Of a stretch of 64,000 bases of DNA, positions 40,744 through 53,300 are shown piece after piece. The position numbers and the translations under genes were made by a program. The notes beneath the pieces are model-generated. The model worked only from the letters and a program-made list of their open reading frames with translations. It ran no database searches and was not told where the DNA came from. This stretch comes from Acanthaster planci. Taxonomy: Eukaryota > Echinodermata > Asteroidea > Valvatida > Acanthasteridae. The number at the start of each line of letters is the position of its first letter. Position 1 is the first letter of the stretch. The DNA lies in assembly GCF_001949145.1 (NCBI RefSeq), contig NW_019091518.1:275980-339979 (forward strand). Reading direction: 5' to 3'.

Positions 40744-43700
40744 CTGCTTTAGACACCCAATTGGGAGTTTCTTTCAGCTGCAACTACCATAAAATCCCTG
40801 GATTTGATTTGTTCTAATAAGCGGCTCCCTGGGGATTATTATCCTTTTCTAGAAGTGTTATACTGATCACATTGTTGTGACAAATTGCACTGATTACCGC
40901 TGCATGTTTGCCATGGCCTGGCAACTCAAACTTCAAACGGTGTGCTGCATATTGTGAGTTGGAGTCCATCCAGTAGTGTTGGGATACACAGTGTGCCCCC
41001 TAGAAAAAGGGCCATTAGTCTCCCCACCCAGGGGATAACGTATACCGACACACAAGGGAATGGAAATTTTTTGAGTTTTTTTTTTTTAGCCAGGTGTTTA
41101 CGTCAACTAAGCACAAGCTACACTGTGCATCTCCCAGCGGGCTGGGATGGTCTTTAAAGTGCTGTTTAAATTATGCTACCAACAGAAAAAAAATGGCTGC
41201 ATTTGAGTGTTGCCAACAGTACTCACAGATGCAGGAAAATGTTGCAGCGCAATACTTTTAGGTCACATTGAATAAATGATCAATGTTTACCTTTCTGCCA
41301 TCTTTGAGATATCTCCCTGTACATGATCCTAGACTGTTGGTTTTATTGACAATATAGTCTTACTTTGGTTCGGGTCACGACATCACCTGTAGCACTTTTA
41401 GCGTTACATGCATGAACAGAAGTTTCGTTACTAAACCATTACTAAAAGAGCAGCCCTATATTTCGTTTATTGAAACTGATCGAGTCATTGTTTCAGTTAA
41501 ACTTGACTGTTTCAAACGTATGTAGACGGCATTTCCAATATCCCTGCCGAAGCAGGTAGAGTTATGCGCATACACACAGGCAACCAACTCTATGCACTCA
41601 AGAAACCATGAACAGAGTATTAATTAACAGGATTGGTTTAAAGTTCATCAAGTCTAAACGTAACAGTTTTACTGAAAGTACTCAACCACTGATTACTCTG
41701 TTGGACAATACAAGTTTCTCCAAACACTTCGGGCAACTTCATTATTCCTGCTGAATACTGCAATTTCGTTTTTGTACCTCAGCCAGGAAATTTCTCAAAA
41801 TATTTGGAATGACACGATTGGTTGATTTACTTATAGTACTTTATAAGATGCAGTTCATAATTATTTTTGATATATTTATAAATTTGCTAGAAGATGCCAG
41901 TTGATGTTAAGTACTTAGATTTAATGGTTTGTCTATGAGGAAGTGTCAGGCCGTTCTCAATTCTTTGTCTGGATTCTTCCATTGTAAGTTACAAATTTTC
42001 ACTGTGGGAACATGAATATTTTTCAAGACCTACTGTCCTCACATTTCACATTTAGTCACTTCACACTTTTTATACAAAATTTGAATGAATCCCTGTCATC
42101 TGATTGCTGAATTGTTGATCACATGACATGAATCTGTCCCACCAGACTGGGCACGCACCATGAAACAATTGCATCAGGCATTTAGGATGCAAACCAATTT
42201 TGGTTGGATGATTAATGCATGCTGTGTGCACAGTTCCATGCAGAAACTGCTGCCGTACGGGATGCTGACACTGCTAAAACAAAGACAAATGAAATGTTTC
42301 ATCAAACCATCAAATGTGTGAAGGGAATTTCTGAATAAATAGGTAACTTCCATTAAAGCAATCGTTACTGAGTAATTGGAATCCTTCATAGCAATTTTAC
42401 TGCCGAATGAGAAGGGAAACTGGTTAGTACTGAAGTTGCCAATCAGATGAAGATTCATTCAAGCATTGTCTGAAACCATATTTCATATTTGTGAAATGGA
42501 AAGAATAATTGACAATCGGTGACAGCTTCATTCAGTGAATGTCATGAATAACAATGTTCCATTCCATTCTGCTTTTCCTTGTTAAATCTGTCAACTTGTA
42601 AACTTATTCTATTTTACCACTGCACTTATAAACATTCTTTTTATACCATAAAAAAGGGGATGTGATGGTTGTAAAAGATTCAGCACTGGGAATTACATTC
42701 GTGAAATTTAAAGCCTGAGGACGGAGTTGAAAATCCATTGTTTCTAGGGCACATGCATGCTTACAATGTTGAGTAACCACTTATTCTTGTCAAAATTGTC
42801 ATATGAACATTTTAAATTGATGTTTATGACCGTTTGGAGGTTCAGAGATTCTGAGATACTTGCACATGCACTATATAACTATTTTTGATACAATTTAAAA
42901 CTCTAGCACAAGATTTATCCATATAAGCAACTGTGTCATTAAAATTTATCCCAATGGAGGATAATCAAGTGATATGTGCAGCATCAATGTTTGTGTGGCC
43001 CAAGTTGGAGAATGCAGTGCCAGGTTGAATCTTTTTCTTGTGGGGGGGGCTTTTTTCTTGAAAAAAAATATTTGGAGTGAACCTAAACAAGATGGTTGTC
43101 GCCAGGAATTCTATCACTACACTGGCTGAGTCATGTCCTTGAATGTTACGCTACCTCCTTGGAAATTTTTACACTGTCTGCAGTCTTTGAAAGACCAATG
43201 GTGCTCAATTAATTCATAAGCCTCTAGAATTTCAAATGAACTTTAAACGTTAGAGGCTGTGTCAAGTCAGTCCTAACAGTATTGTAAAAGTAAGCACACT
43301 TAATGGGGCTCATAAACACGGTGGGAATTTATGTTTAATATGAAAAACGTTTAGGAAACTTTCCCATACAATTAAACGTATCAACGTCCCACCCCTACCA
43401 CAGTGTCATTGAAAAGTTTAAACACAACAAATTGTGTACAGGGTAATGAATTCATGCTATTCCTCTGATGTGACTGAGCAGTAAAGTGTTTCGAAAATCT
43501 GCTTACATGTTACAGGCATCATCATTTACAATAAAACTGATACCAAGATTGCGTCCATCAAAATGTCAAACCTCTTAAAGGGGCGGTACTGTTTGGAACA
43601 TTTGGGAAACTCTGTAAACGGTTTGGGAACTTTTTTGTTTAAATGTGTAAATGTTCCACCCTTAGCGGCTTACAGCAATTAAAATTCACAAGGAAATGAC

Positions 43701-44369
43701 CATCATGCCCTGATTTTCATTTTGTTGTATCATTTTCTGTCAGGAAGCATGATCAGACCCTTGTGCATAATCATTTTGCCGACACTTTTATACAGTATTT
43801 GGGAAATTCAAGTAAACTTTGCCAAATGATTACATAAGTAATATAATTACAGTAAGTACTGAATCCAATCTATTACAAATAGCTTTCAGTTCAGTTGCAT
43901 CTTGACATTAAAATTACAACAAACCATTTTACATATTTGAAAAAAGCTCCATAATATTTCCTCTACAAACAGGCACTGAAATGAAATAGTTTCACAAGTA
44001 ATTTAATGGTATTCAAACCTCACAAGATACAGTGACACAGGCTTAAACACTTGATGGTCATAGACTTCACAATTTTCTTTGGATTAATTACAATGACTTC
44101 ACTGATTGACACAACTAATGATACCATTTTTGGGTAAACATGTACATGTTACATAAACCTCAGTATAGTTGCAATGAAGGAATGTTGTACAACTGAATAT
44201 TAGCAAGAACGTAATATAATTTATATTTTAATGAGCAGTAGCTGAATTTAGTTAGAGTATGAGCAACCTGTCATATCTCCCCCGAATCCTTAACTACCAA
44301 ATTCTCAAAGACCAAGAAACTTGACTGGAAGTGTGCCAAAATGCTGGGCCAAATCTATCAATTATAAGT
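40744..44369. other. Convergent intergenic region between PLEK and RLR2
   Basis: Two gene 3' ends face each other here. I see no coding exon, RNA gene or long repeat. The sequence is AT-rich with only short open frames. An ATTAAA read on the minus strand near 44227-44232 could serve as the RLR2 polyadenylation signal. Confidence 0.45.
41271..41276 (+). promoter_or_regulatory. Polyadenylation signal, PLEK
   Basis: AATAAA lies about 0.5 kb after the PLEK stop codon, in AT-rich sequence. A good candidate, although other AT-rich hexamers follow. Confidence 0.4.
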
Positions 44370-47300
44370 TCACAGCTTTCGTAATTTCTTGAGGACACTA
44401 GTGGGCACCTTGACCTTTGCCTCCGGTGGAAGCTTTGCCACCTTTTCAACTTCAAAGGGTGCCTCTTTCCACTTCTTGTAGGTGTGTGGCTCCCCAGTAC
44501 TGACGTTCTTCAAGCTGAAGCGGCAGATTCTCACCGAAGGGTAGTAGGAATCTTGGATGCGGGTCAGCGCTCCCCAGTCATGCCCGCACCTCTTACAGAA
44601 CATCTTGCCAACGACTGTCACATCTTTGCCCACCTTCTTGGGCTTGGGGTGCTCCTTGATCTCCATGCGGCCCGCGAAGTCAGGGTCCAAGATCAGGAAC
44701 TGCGACTCCACGTAGATGCCGACGTGGTACGAATGGAAAGCCACCATGCTGCAGTTGATGCAGCAGAATGCGAAGGTCTCCCCCTGGTTGTCTTGCCGAA
44801 TATCCCTCTTCTGCTCCTGCCGAGCCTGTCTCTCCAGCCTGTCTTTGTCCTGCTGGCGTTCCATTGCACAGACAAACTGGCCCGGCGTCTTTGCCATCAG
44901 ATTCTGTGCTGCTTCCTTCATCATGATCTCTCGCTGGCGGTTAGCGGAATCGCGGATGACACCTTTTGATTCAACTAACGTGATGAGGTAGCTCCGTCCG
45001 TCCTTAGCTCTTGTGCGGCCTGAAAATCAAGCAAAACATTAAAAGAAAATAGGCACAATTCCAAATCAATTCATATTAGTTTTGAAGAGTGTCTGTCAGA
45101 AATGGACTTTGTCTGCAACACAGCTTTTATCAAATTGCATTGTTTGGGAGTTTCTGTTCTTTGTCTTCCAATCAATCAATGAACCTTCAAGTCACCATTG
45201 TACATGTCACACCTCATCAAAACACCATGCTGAAACATTTTCCATTCAATATGCCCTCCTAATTCCTGCTTTTTTTTAACATCAAGGGTCTCCGTAAGTT
45301 CTTATACACACTGCTCCCTAACACTGGTACAATCTTCCCTCTAACTTACACCTGCTTTATTCAGTCAACTGGTTTGGCAGTATAATGTTTTTGTTCATTT
45401 CATGATTTCAAACAGAGGGAGGAAGCACAAAGGGGGAGATACCAACAGGGGGGCAGGCTTATGACTCAGGATTACCTTTGATCTGAACATGGCCAAAGTC
45501 GCTCGGCACATAGTCAAGTCGTATGACAAGGTTGCATGCCGGCACATCGGTACCCTGCTCAAGCAAGTTGGTCGCCACCAACATCTTGTGCTCCCCGCTG
45601 CGAAACTGTTCAATCACTTTGTTCTGCTGGATTGAGTTCATGTCTGAAATAGAGAGAAAGGAAGTAAATCCAGACAATTCAGTATGAAAGGAGTCCAGGT
45701 ACCATCCAGAACAACACTGACCTTCCATAATAGGAGCACCAAACACTGGGGTGCGGGTCATCATTTTGAAAATTTGAACATGAAATACAGAATAAATTTA
45801 AGGGGAAATGAATCCTGGAGAAAATCTCAAGATTTACTCACACCACTGCCATGACAACGAGTATAACATTTTAGTTCCATGCTCAGAAACTCTTTGCACT
45901 GTGTCAAAAACTTATCATCAAGACATTTTATTAAGATTACAAATTTAAAGTGATTTAACAAAGTAGCACACCATGAAACACAAGTCAAAACCTGGTCCAA
46001 GCATCTAAATTCCAGTCCACCAGCTTTTGAAAAGGAATAACTGCACTGACCTCTTGACCCAGCGATTCGTCCGGGAGTCAAAAACTCCAGCTCTGGCGTC
46101 TGGGTAAGCCAGTCGTGAAGGGCCTCGGTCGTGTCGATGGTTTTGACAAACAATATGGCCCTGGACTCAGGACGGATTCTGTACTCTTCTTGGATGATCT
46201 CAGAGAGTTTCTCCAGCAGAGGGTTCTGGTTGGTTGGGTCCTCGCTTACCTCCATCAACGCTCTCTCTTCATCTGGAACACATCAANNNNNNNNNNNNNN
46301 NNNNNNNNNNNNNNNNNNNNNNNNNNNNNNNNNNNNNNNNNNNNNNNNNNNNNNNNNNNNNNNNNNNNNNNNNNNNNNNNNNNNNNNNNNNNNNNNNNNN
46401 NNNNNNNNNNNNNNNNNNNNNNNNNNNNNNNNNNNNNNNNNNNNNNNNNNNNNNNNNNNNNNNNNNNNNNNNNNNNNNNNNNNNNNNNNNNNNNNNNNNN
46501 NNNNNNNNNNNNNNNNNNNNNNNNNNNNNNNNNNNNNNNNNNNNNNNNNNNNNNNNNNNNNNNNNNNNNNNNNNNNNNNNNNNNNNNNNNNNNNNNNNNN
46601 NNNNNNNNNNNNNNNNNNNNNNNNNNNNNNNNNNNNNNNNNNNNNNNNNNNNNNNNNNNNNNNNNNNNNNNNNNNNNNNNNNNNNNNNNNGATATCCATT
46701 TTTTCTGTACTTTAAGTGTACTGCCAAGAGCAAGTGTTCTATCAATCTGTATGCATTGCACTAATCAGACCCAAAACCCCCACTTTGTTCTGAGGGACTG
46801 TGCGAAACCTCATTCACTGAAATTGTTGTTAATCCTTCCTGATCTTTGTGGATCTAAATCTGGCCATGCTTACCGATAAACAGTTTAAAGAGTTGAAGGT
46901 CAGTTTCATCGAAACAGCTACTTCTATCATTCATGGCATCCTTCATCCTGTGCAGATATTCAAAAGCATCCACAGTTCGCACCTGCTTGTTGATTACCAG
47001 AGATTTATTGTACTCCTGTCGATAACCACAACATTAAAATCACACAAATCTTTCTCCACAAACTTTACTACACCACTCTTTTATATGGAGACTAAGTTTA
47101 TCAAAAGGTATCCACCACTGCATGGAATGAAAAGAATATTTCTACTTCCCAAAATTTATCCTTAAGTGCAATCTGCTTGTTCCATATTTCCCTACTCAAT
47201 TCATTATTACTTTCATAAATTAGAGAACACTCTCCCATACCATTAAATGAGTAATACAGGTTTGCAGCATGCGGTAGACAGCGTCCTGCCCGTTCTTGAT

Positions 47301-50300
47301 GAATATTTGTGCACTGCGCTTCATTCGGTCACACCACTGACGATATGCCTGGCTACCTCGCTGGCTGGGGATGCACGCAGACCTAATGAATTTTTGGACG
47401 TCCAGACCTATAGGAAAACGTACGTACACTTGATTCCTAAAACAAACATTTTTGGCTAATACTTTTTTTTTTAGATCGATCAAATGAAATGCTCATTGTC
47501 AGCTTCCATGTGGTGATACGACAATTTTCTCAATTCTGGCGAGAGAGATTTACTTTTTAATCCTAAATTACAACAGCCGCAGACTAACCTTATGTAATTA
47601 GTTTTTGTGTTGTTAAGTAATGGATAGTCAAGGAACCAAGAGTTATCGTAATTTCATTAGACTCATGGTGACATAATCAAAATTCACCAAGAACTTTAGA
47701 CCAGTCGTAAATTGGCACAGAGGAAGAAAACAGAACCATGACCTTGCTATATCAATACGTAGTCAGTCATTTAGAAACAGTCTAGGAACATTTTCCATAC
47801 CATTTAACCCCATCCAACTTACTTGAAGATTCATTAAGCATCTTTTCAATTTTCTCCATGATCTGGTTAATCTTTTCAGCAAATGGATCCTTCTCTCTGC
47901 ATTTTATTTCAATGGGCTCGACTGCCAATGAAAAGAAAACTAGAATCAGTGATTTTGTCACTCGTTTATCAGGTTGTCAATACTGCTGTCGCCTGCAATT
48001 TGATGACACGTTAATCTGCATGTATGAAGTGCTACAGACATGCTTCAAAAAAACTCACAATTAAACTTTCCATCAAAGTTTTTCCCAATCATTCTGATTC
48101 ACTTTAAATTCTGCATATTTTTACTGCTTACTGACCTTCTTGAGGGATGTTGACCCGCAATTCTAACACTGCTACATTTCTGATAACCATGGAGATGCAC
48201 TCAGCACCCATATTGGCACAAATCTGGACGGCGTGATTGTCAGCATCATCCTGCGTCTTGGCTTTGCCAGTCCCCAGGCTGGCTGTCATACCAATGATCT
48301 GCAAGACCCCATGAAAGTGGTGTACAGCATCAGTCAATGATCTCTTCTCAAGGTCAATTGTGTGAACGGTCAAAGAGATCACGGTTACCACTACTGATGA
48401 ATCATTTATAATGTAAAGCAGCAATCCTAGCTGTCAGGTTTACACTGAAAAAGTTGTACTTCAGCGAGGACAATAAGATGAAAGCTCCAGTGCAGTGTTG
48501 AATATTCTTACTTCAGCCTTAGAGAGATCACTTTTAGATCTTAATGTGACCTTACCTGTGGTAAGTTTGTCTTGCCTTGCCGTTTTTCATCTAGGTAGCG
48601 CGCCATAATTGTATTGTAGGCATGACCTTTCTGCAACCATATGAAAGTCAATCATTGGGTAATAAATAAATGGTACTCCTCTAAAGAAATTTGACAGTTG
48701 TTTATGTTATGAGAACAGAGGGAACCAGCCAATGGAAAAGAATCTAACCTATTAATTGCACCACTCTCCCTGGAAAAAATGTTGGGTTTTTTCAGAATAA
48801 TACGGCCGTTTCACAATAGTGCACCACCAAAATTTTGCAACGCATTGGCCAATCACAATGCGCGAAAGTTGTTGACCCAAAGCGTGTTTAGAAAAAGTTG
48901 ACAAATTTCGAGCGTTGTGATTGGCCAACGTGTTGCAAACTCTTGGAGGTGCCCTATTGTGAAACGGTCCTATTGCAGTTAAGGCTTCCAGGAACAGAAG
49001 TAAACCTACCACTCAGTCATTTATCTTTAGAAAACAGCACACACGGCATGCTGTCGACCCAAGTTTGATTGAAACAATGTATCTTTAAAGACTCAATGAC
49101 TCATTATTGCAACAGAAAACCTTTGATATCAAAAAGTGTCCATCTTGAGTTTTCTTAAAACTGTCATGACTGGAAAAGAGAAAAAGTAGACTCACTGACA
49201 CAATCAAGTACAACTCAACAGTTTGAGTGTTTTTCACTGTAGTAAGACTCAAGCTAAAAAACCCTTACTTGGCAGAGATGGCACTCGTCAAACACCAGCA
49301 GAGAGAATTCTTCCAGGGAAATTTCCTTCACGGCATTTTCTAACAACTGCGCCGTCAGCACGATGACGTTCCTGCTGGCTACCTCTTCCTTCAAGGACAA
49401 CTCTGAAGCCCCATGGATTCCAATGACGGAGAAAAAGCTTGTGGGCTCAAGAACCTCCTTCAGTTTTTCTTGCTGCTGGCCGACTAAATTGACCTGCGAG
49501 AAAATGTTTAAAAATGGAAGATTTAGAAAAAATCTGCGACTCACACCAGAAAATATATGCACTAGCTAAACATCCCTATAGTCCACGATGAAACCAAATT
49601 TTCCAACATTTAAGAGTGTGGCTCAATTACTACAAAGACTGTATAAAGCTGAATTTAATTATGTTCTAAACTTATCCGTAGTAACTAAAAATACAGCAGC
49701 TTTTCAGTGACAAATCTTCATAAATAGAACCTTCCACTTACAGTGTTGACGAGGAACAGGGCACGTCTTTTGTTTACAGGTTTTGGTAGGTTAGCAATAA
49801 AGTGATCATGGATGATGTATGCTGCCACGTGAGTCTTGCCAGATCCCGTAGGGGCTACAAGGACAGTGTTCTTCCCTGCCACGGCATTTTCAGCAAGCTC
49901 CAGTTGGTCTTCATATAAGTTTGGTCTCTTTATCTCGATACCTTCCATGCTTGATTTTCCTGAAGAAAGTACAATATTGTTATATTCTCACTTGATCTTT
50001 TTGTACAATTTGGTTACACTATATCATAAGCATTCATCTTCAAGAACTGTAGCGAGTGGTCATCTGAAACAACTGCAGGAGATGACTTGGGAGTTTTATG
50101 AGTTGATCAAGTGGTAGACTTTACAAGTGGACGAGGGCTAACAAATGATTCAGTCACTGAATTTGTTACATCAGAGTAAGGGGATTCAGAGTAAGACAGA
50201 ACTAAAAGAAAGATTGCCTCTTGTGTAAATACAATAAGAATGAATGATGACGGACAATTCAGGATATTTTTGTATCTCCTTACTTCATCTGCTGTTGGTA

Positions 50301-53300
50301 GAGTTAAACTTCATCAAGGTAGAAATACTTGATTGTTTATATATCTTTTAATAATGCACTCCTTGACAATCATAATGCCATACAAGTCTCTTCAACCTTC
50401 TCTGCATACAGAAGAGGCTATTATACAAAACGATTTTACCCATGCCTGGTGGTGTGTCATCAACATTGCTCATTGGTGTTCTGTACACATCACGTACGTC
50501 CTCATGCCTGGGTACCTTGGCGTGGTCAGGCTCATCATCTCCTCTACACCGGTCATCTTGCTGTAAATCTGCTTCTCCATCTGAACACATCGGATAAAAG
50601 GACTCTGACCATGAGAACGATGTCCATACAAATCACCCTTTTGGATATCGAAGGTGAGCCAATTTAAATCGGTAAAATCATGCAAGTTGGGGACATCTTA
50701 TCACTTGCCTCAAAATCCTATGTGAAAGATTTAATATGGCTATAACATTTCTGAGGGAAAATCCCCAAATTGGAAGTGGGTTTTAAGATTTTGACTTATT
50801 ATGAATGAAAGACTTTTAGCACAAACTGCAACATTACAAGGAAAAAAAGAAGAAACTGTAAAAATGAAGAGATTTTCAAATGAGGCTTTCACCATTTCCT
50901 GGCATTGTGCCTGCATTAAAAACATCAATTAAAAGTGGCCTATAATATGACACTTAAAAAAATTCAAGATCTTGAACAGTGCACGAACATGGTCGGTGCA
51001 CAAAATGTAAAAAGCAAAGCTTGGTCATTCTTGCCTGGCATTTGATCTGGTCTGCATCTCTGCTCTCCTATATTCATGGTGTTCCTTTCGCCACCAACCA
51101 TTGCTCTGACATTTTGGCTGTTGACGATGTTCACTTTGTTATTGGTGGTGTTGTTATAGATGTTCTGGACATTCTGTTGTATGACCGTATTATTGTACAC
51201 TGCTACGAATTAGAGAAAAGAACCGGATGCAAATGAGTGAATCAGCAATTAATGTAAAAAACACACCCGTTTTTAGAGTAAGAGACAGGATACATGAAGT
51301 ACACGGAAAATAAACATTGTGCCAACTTCGTCCAAAATTAATCATTCATATACTTTCTCTGCATCGCAATTCAAGCATTTATAACTGAACTCTTTTCCAG
51401 TAAGGTATAAAGACATATCTCCATCCCCGACCTGATGCACCCCCTTATCAACAAATGAGAGATATGTTGGTGTGAATCCTTACATCTGGGTGCCCCACAC
51501 AGGTGTTGAGACCATATAATCTAATGTATGTTGGTCACATGGACCTATGCGTCCAACACTGAAACCCGAGCACGAGGTGAGTTTCCACCAAGAGGAACCA
51601 TCACTGCAATGTTACAGAGTGGATTACTTCTCATCGGACATAATTGCTTACCTGGCCCGAAATTTGGTCTACCTCTATTTCTCTTGAACAAGACCATTTT
51701 TTCTTGATATGTTCTTCGTCTCTTAGGGCTTCTGGAGGATTCTCGAGAAGAAGCTGGCCTTGACCGTTTCTCTGAGCGTGACCGTGTCCGGGAGGTTCTA
51801 CAATGCAAGGATCAAGTCAAATTTAATATTTATGACAAAAACTCAGAACAAAGTACCTCACTTTGCCTTTTTTCATGACATGCCATTACCTGGCAATGTA
51901 GTCCCTAATCAAATCTTCACAAGAGTCAACAAGTCCTCACACGTCCATTACAACTCTTTCGATTTCAAGTCATCTTAAGCTTTGCGGTGAACCACGACAA
52001 AGGCATGTTTATGTCAATATTCAGTTCCTCCTTATAATTTGTGCCGGGCCTTCGGCTCTGACGTGCATTTGATTTGCCGAAACTTATGCTAGAGTTGTGA
52101 TGAAGACTTGAGATGAACCTGAATTCAGCTCTGTGATGAGTACACAACAGCATGCAGCGCTACCACAAGTAACATCAGTTACACTATTTTGCTCAACACC
52201 AACCACATCCAGACTCCATCATGTGTTTGTATTTTCATTCTATTTTTTCAGACACTTGTCATAGTCTTAACACCAGAATAAACATCACACCATTAAGTAT
52301 ATTGCTACTTGCGGAGAGCATGGTTGGAGAAGCTTACGATGTAGGCGGTCCCATTGATTGCGAGCGTCTCTCTGGTTGCTGATGACTAGGGTATTGCATG
52401 CCGCTCATACCTTCTCCTTAAAGCACACAAAAAGAGAAGGTAAACATACTGGGCGATTCCATGGTAACAGAGAGATGATTTGGACATAGTTTGACCCCCC
52501 TTACACGTTGTGAATTGTGAATATAAACAAATAAAGAAAGGACCACTAAACTAATACTTGTGGCACTTAAAAAAGAAAAATTATTTTGCTAATTATGAAT
52601 ATTAATGTGCTTGGTAAGGCAATGATGCTATCTATTTGTTTAGCACCATTCCGTTACTCTGGAGTTGTCCTGTCCATAGCTTGCAAGAGTCTTGCAACCA
52701 GACAGACTTGGTGATGTCTTCGTTCAGATCAATAATCAGGTTACTTCCTTAAATGGTTTGCCAAGTACAATCATTTGTGTCATGGTCATTTAGTTAGTGA
52801 CGATGACAATGACAGTGATGTAAGTCAGATCACCATATATTACCTGACACTCTCTGTTCCATTGGTCTATGCCTGTCTGGACACCGATAATCCTCCAAGC
52901 TCAAAGCAGCAAGGCCAAGACTGGTCTCTTCACTGAATCTAGCTTCAGTCGTGGCTCGCAATGCTTGTGTCTCCATTGCATTTTCTACCAAAGAGGCAAA
53001 GCAATCCAAGAAAAAGTGTGACTTTTCTGACAAGACAGTTTGATTCTTAACCCTTGCAGCATCCCAGAAACTTGAAAAAGTGACAGTACTAAAAACGTTC
53101 TGAGCAAAATTGATATTTCCAAAATTTCTTGGTAATTTTCTTTGTCGAGTTATAGGAAAAGTGTAGCAGATTAAAATTAGGAAATGAGATAAACAAAGGT
53201 TGCCTGTAAGTCATTTAACCACTTGCTGCCAGGAAACCCTGCGTCAAGCACCATGGGTTTATATGCAGAGCCGGGCTGCCCAAAATTAGACAAAAGAGCT

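Noticed and set aside
44484-44969. Plus-strand open frame of 161 codons
   Set aside because: It is antisense to the conserved zinc-binding last exon of RLR2 and has no family features of its own.
46115-46879. Long open frames of up to 254 codons across the N run
   Set aside because: Most of their length is unknown bases in the assembly gap; the real sequence here is an RLR2 exon and intron.
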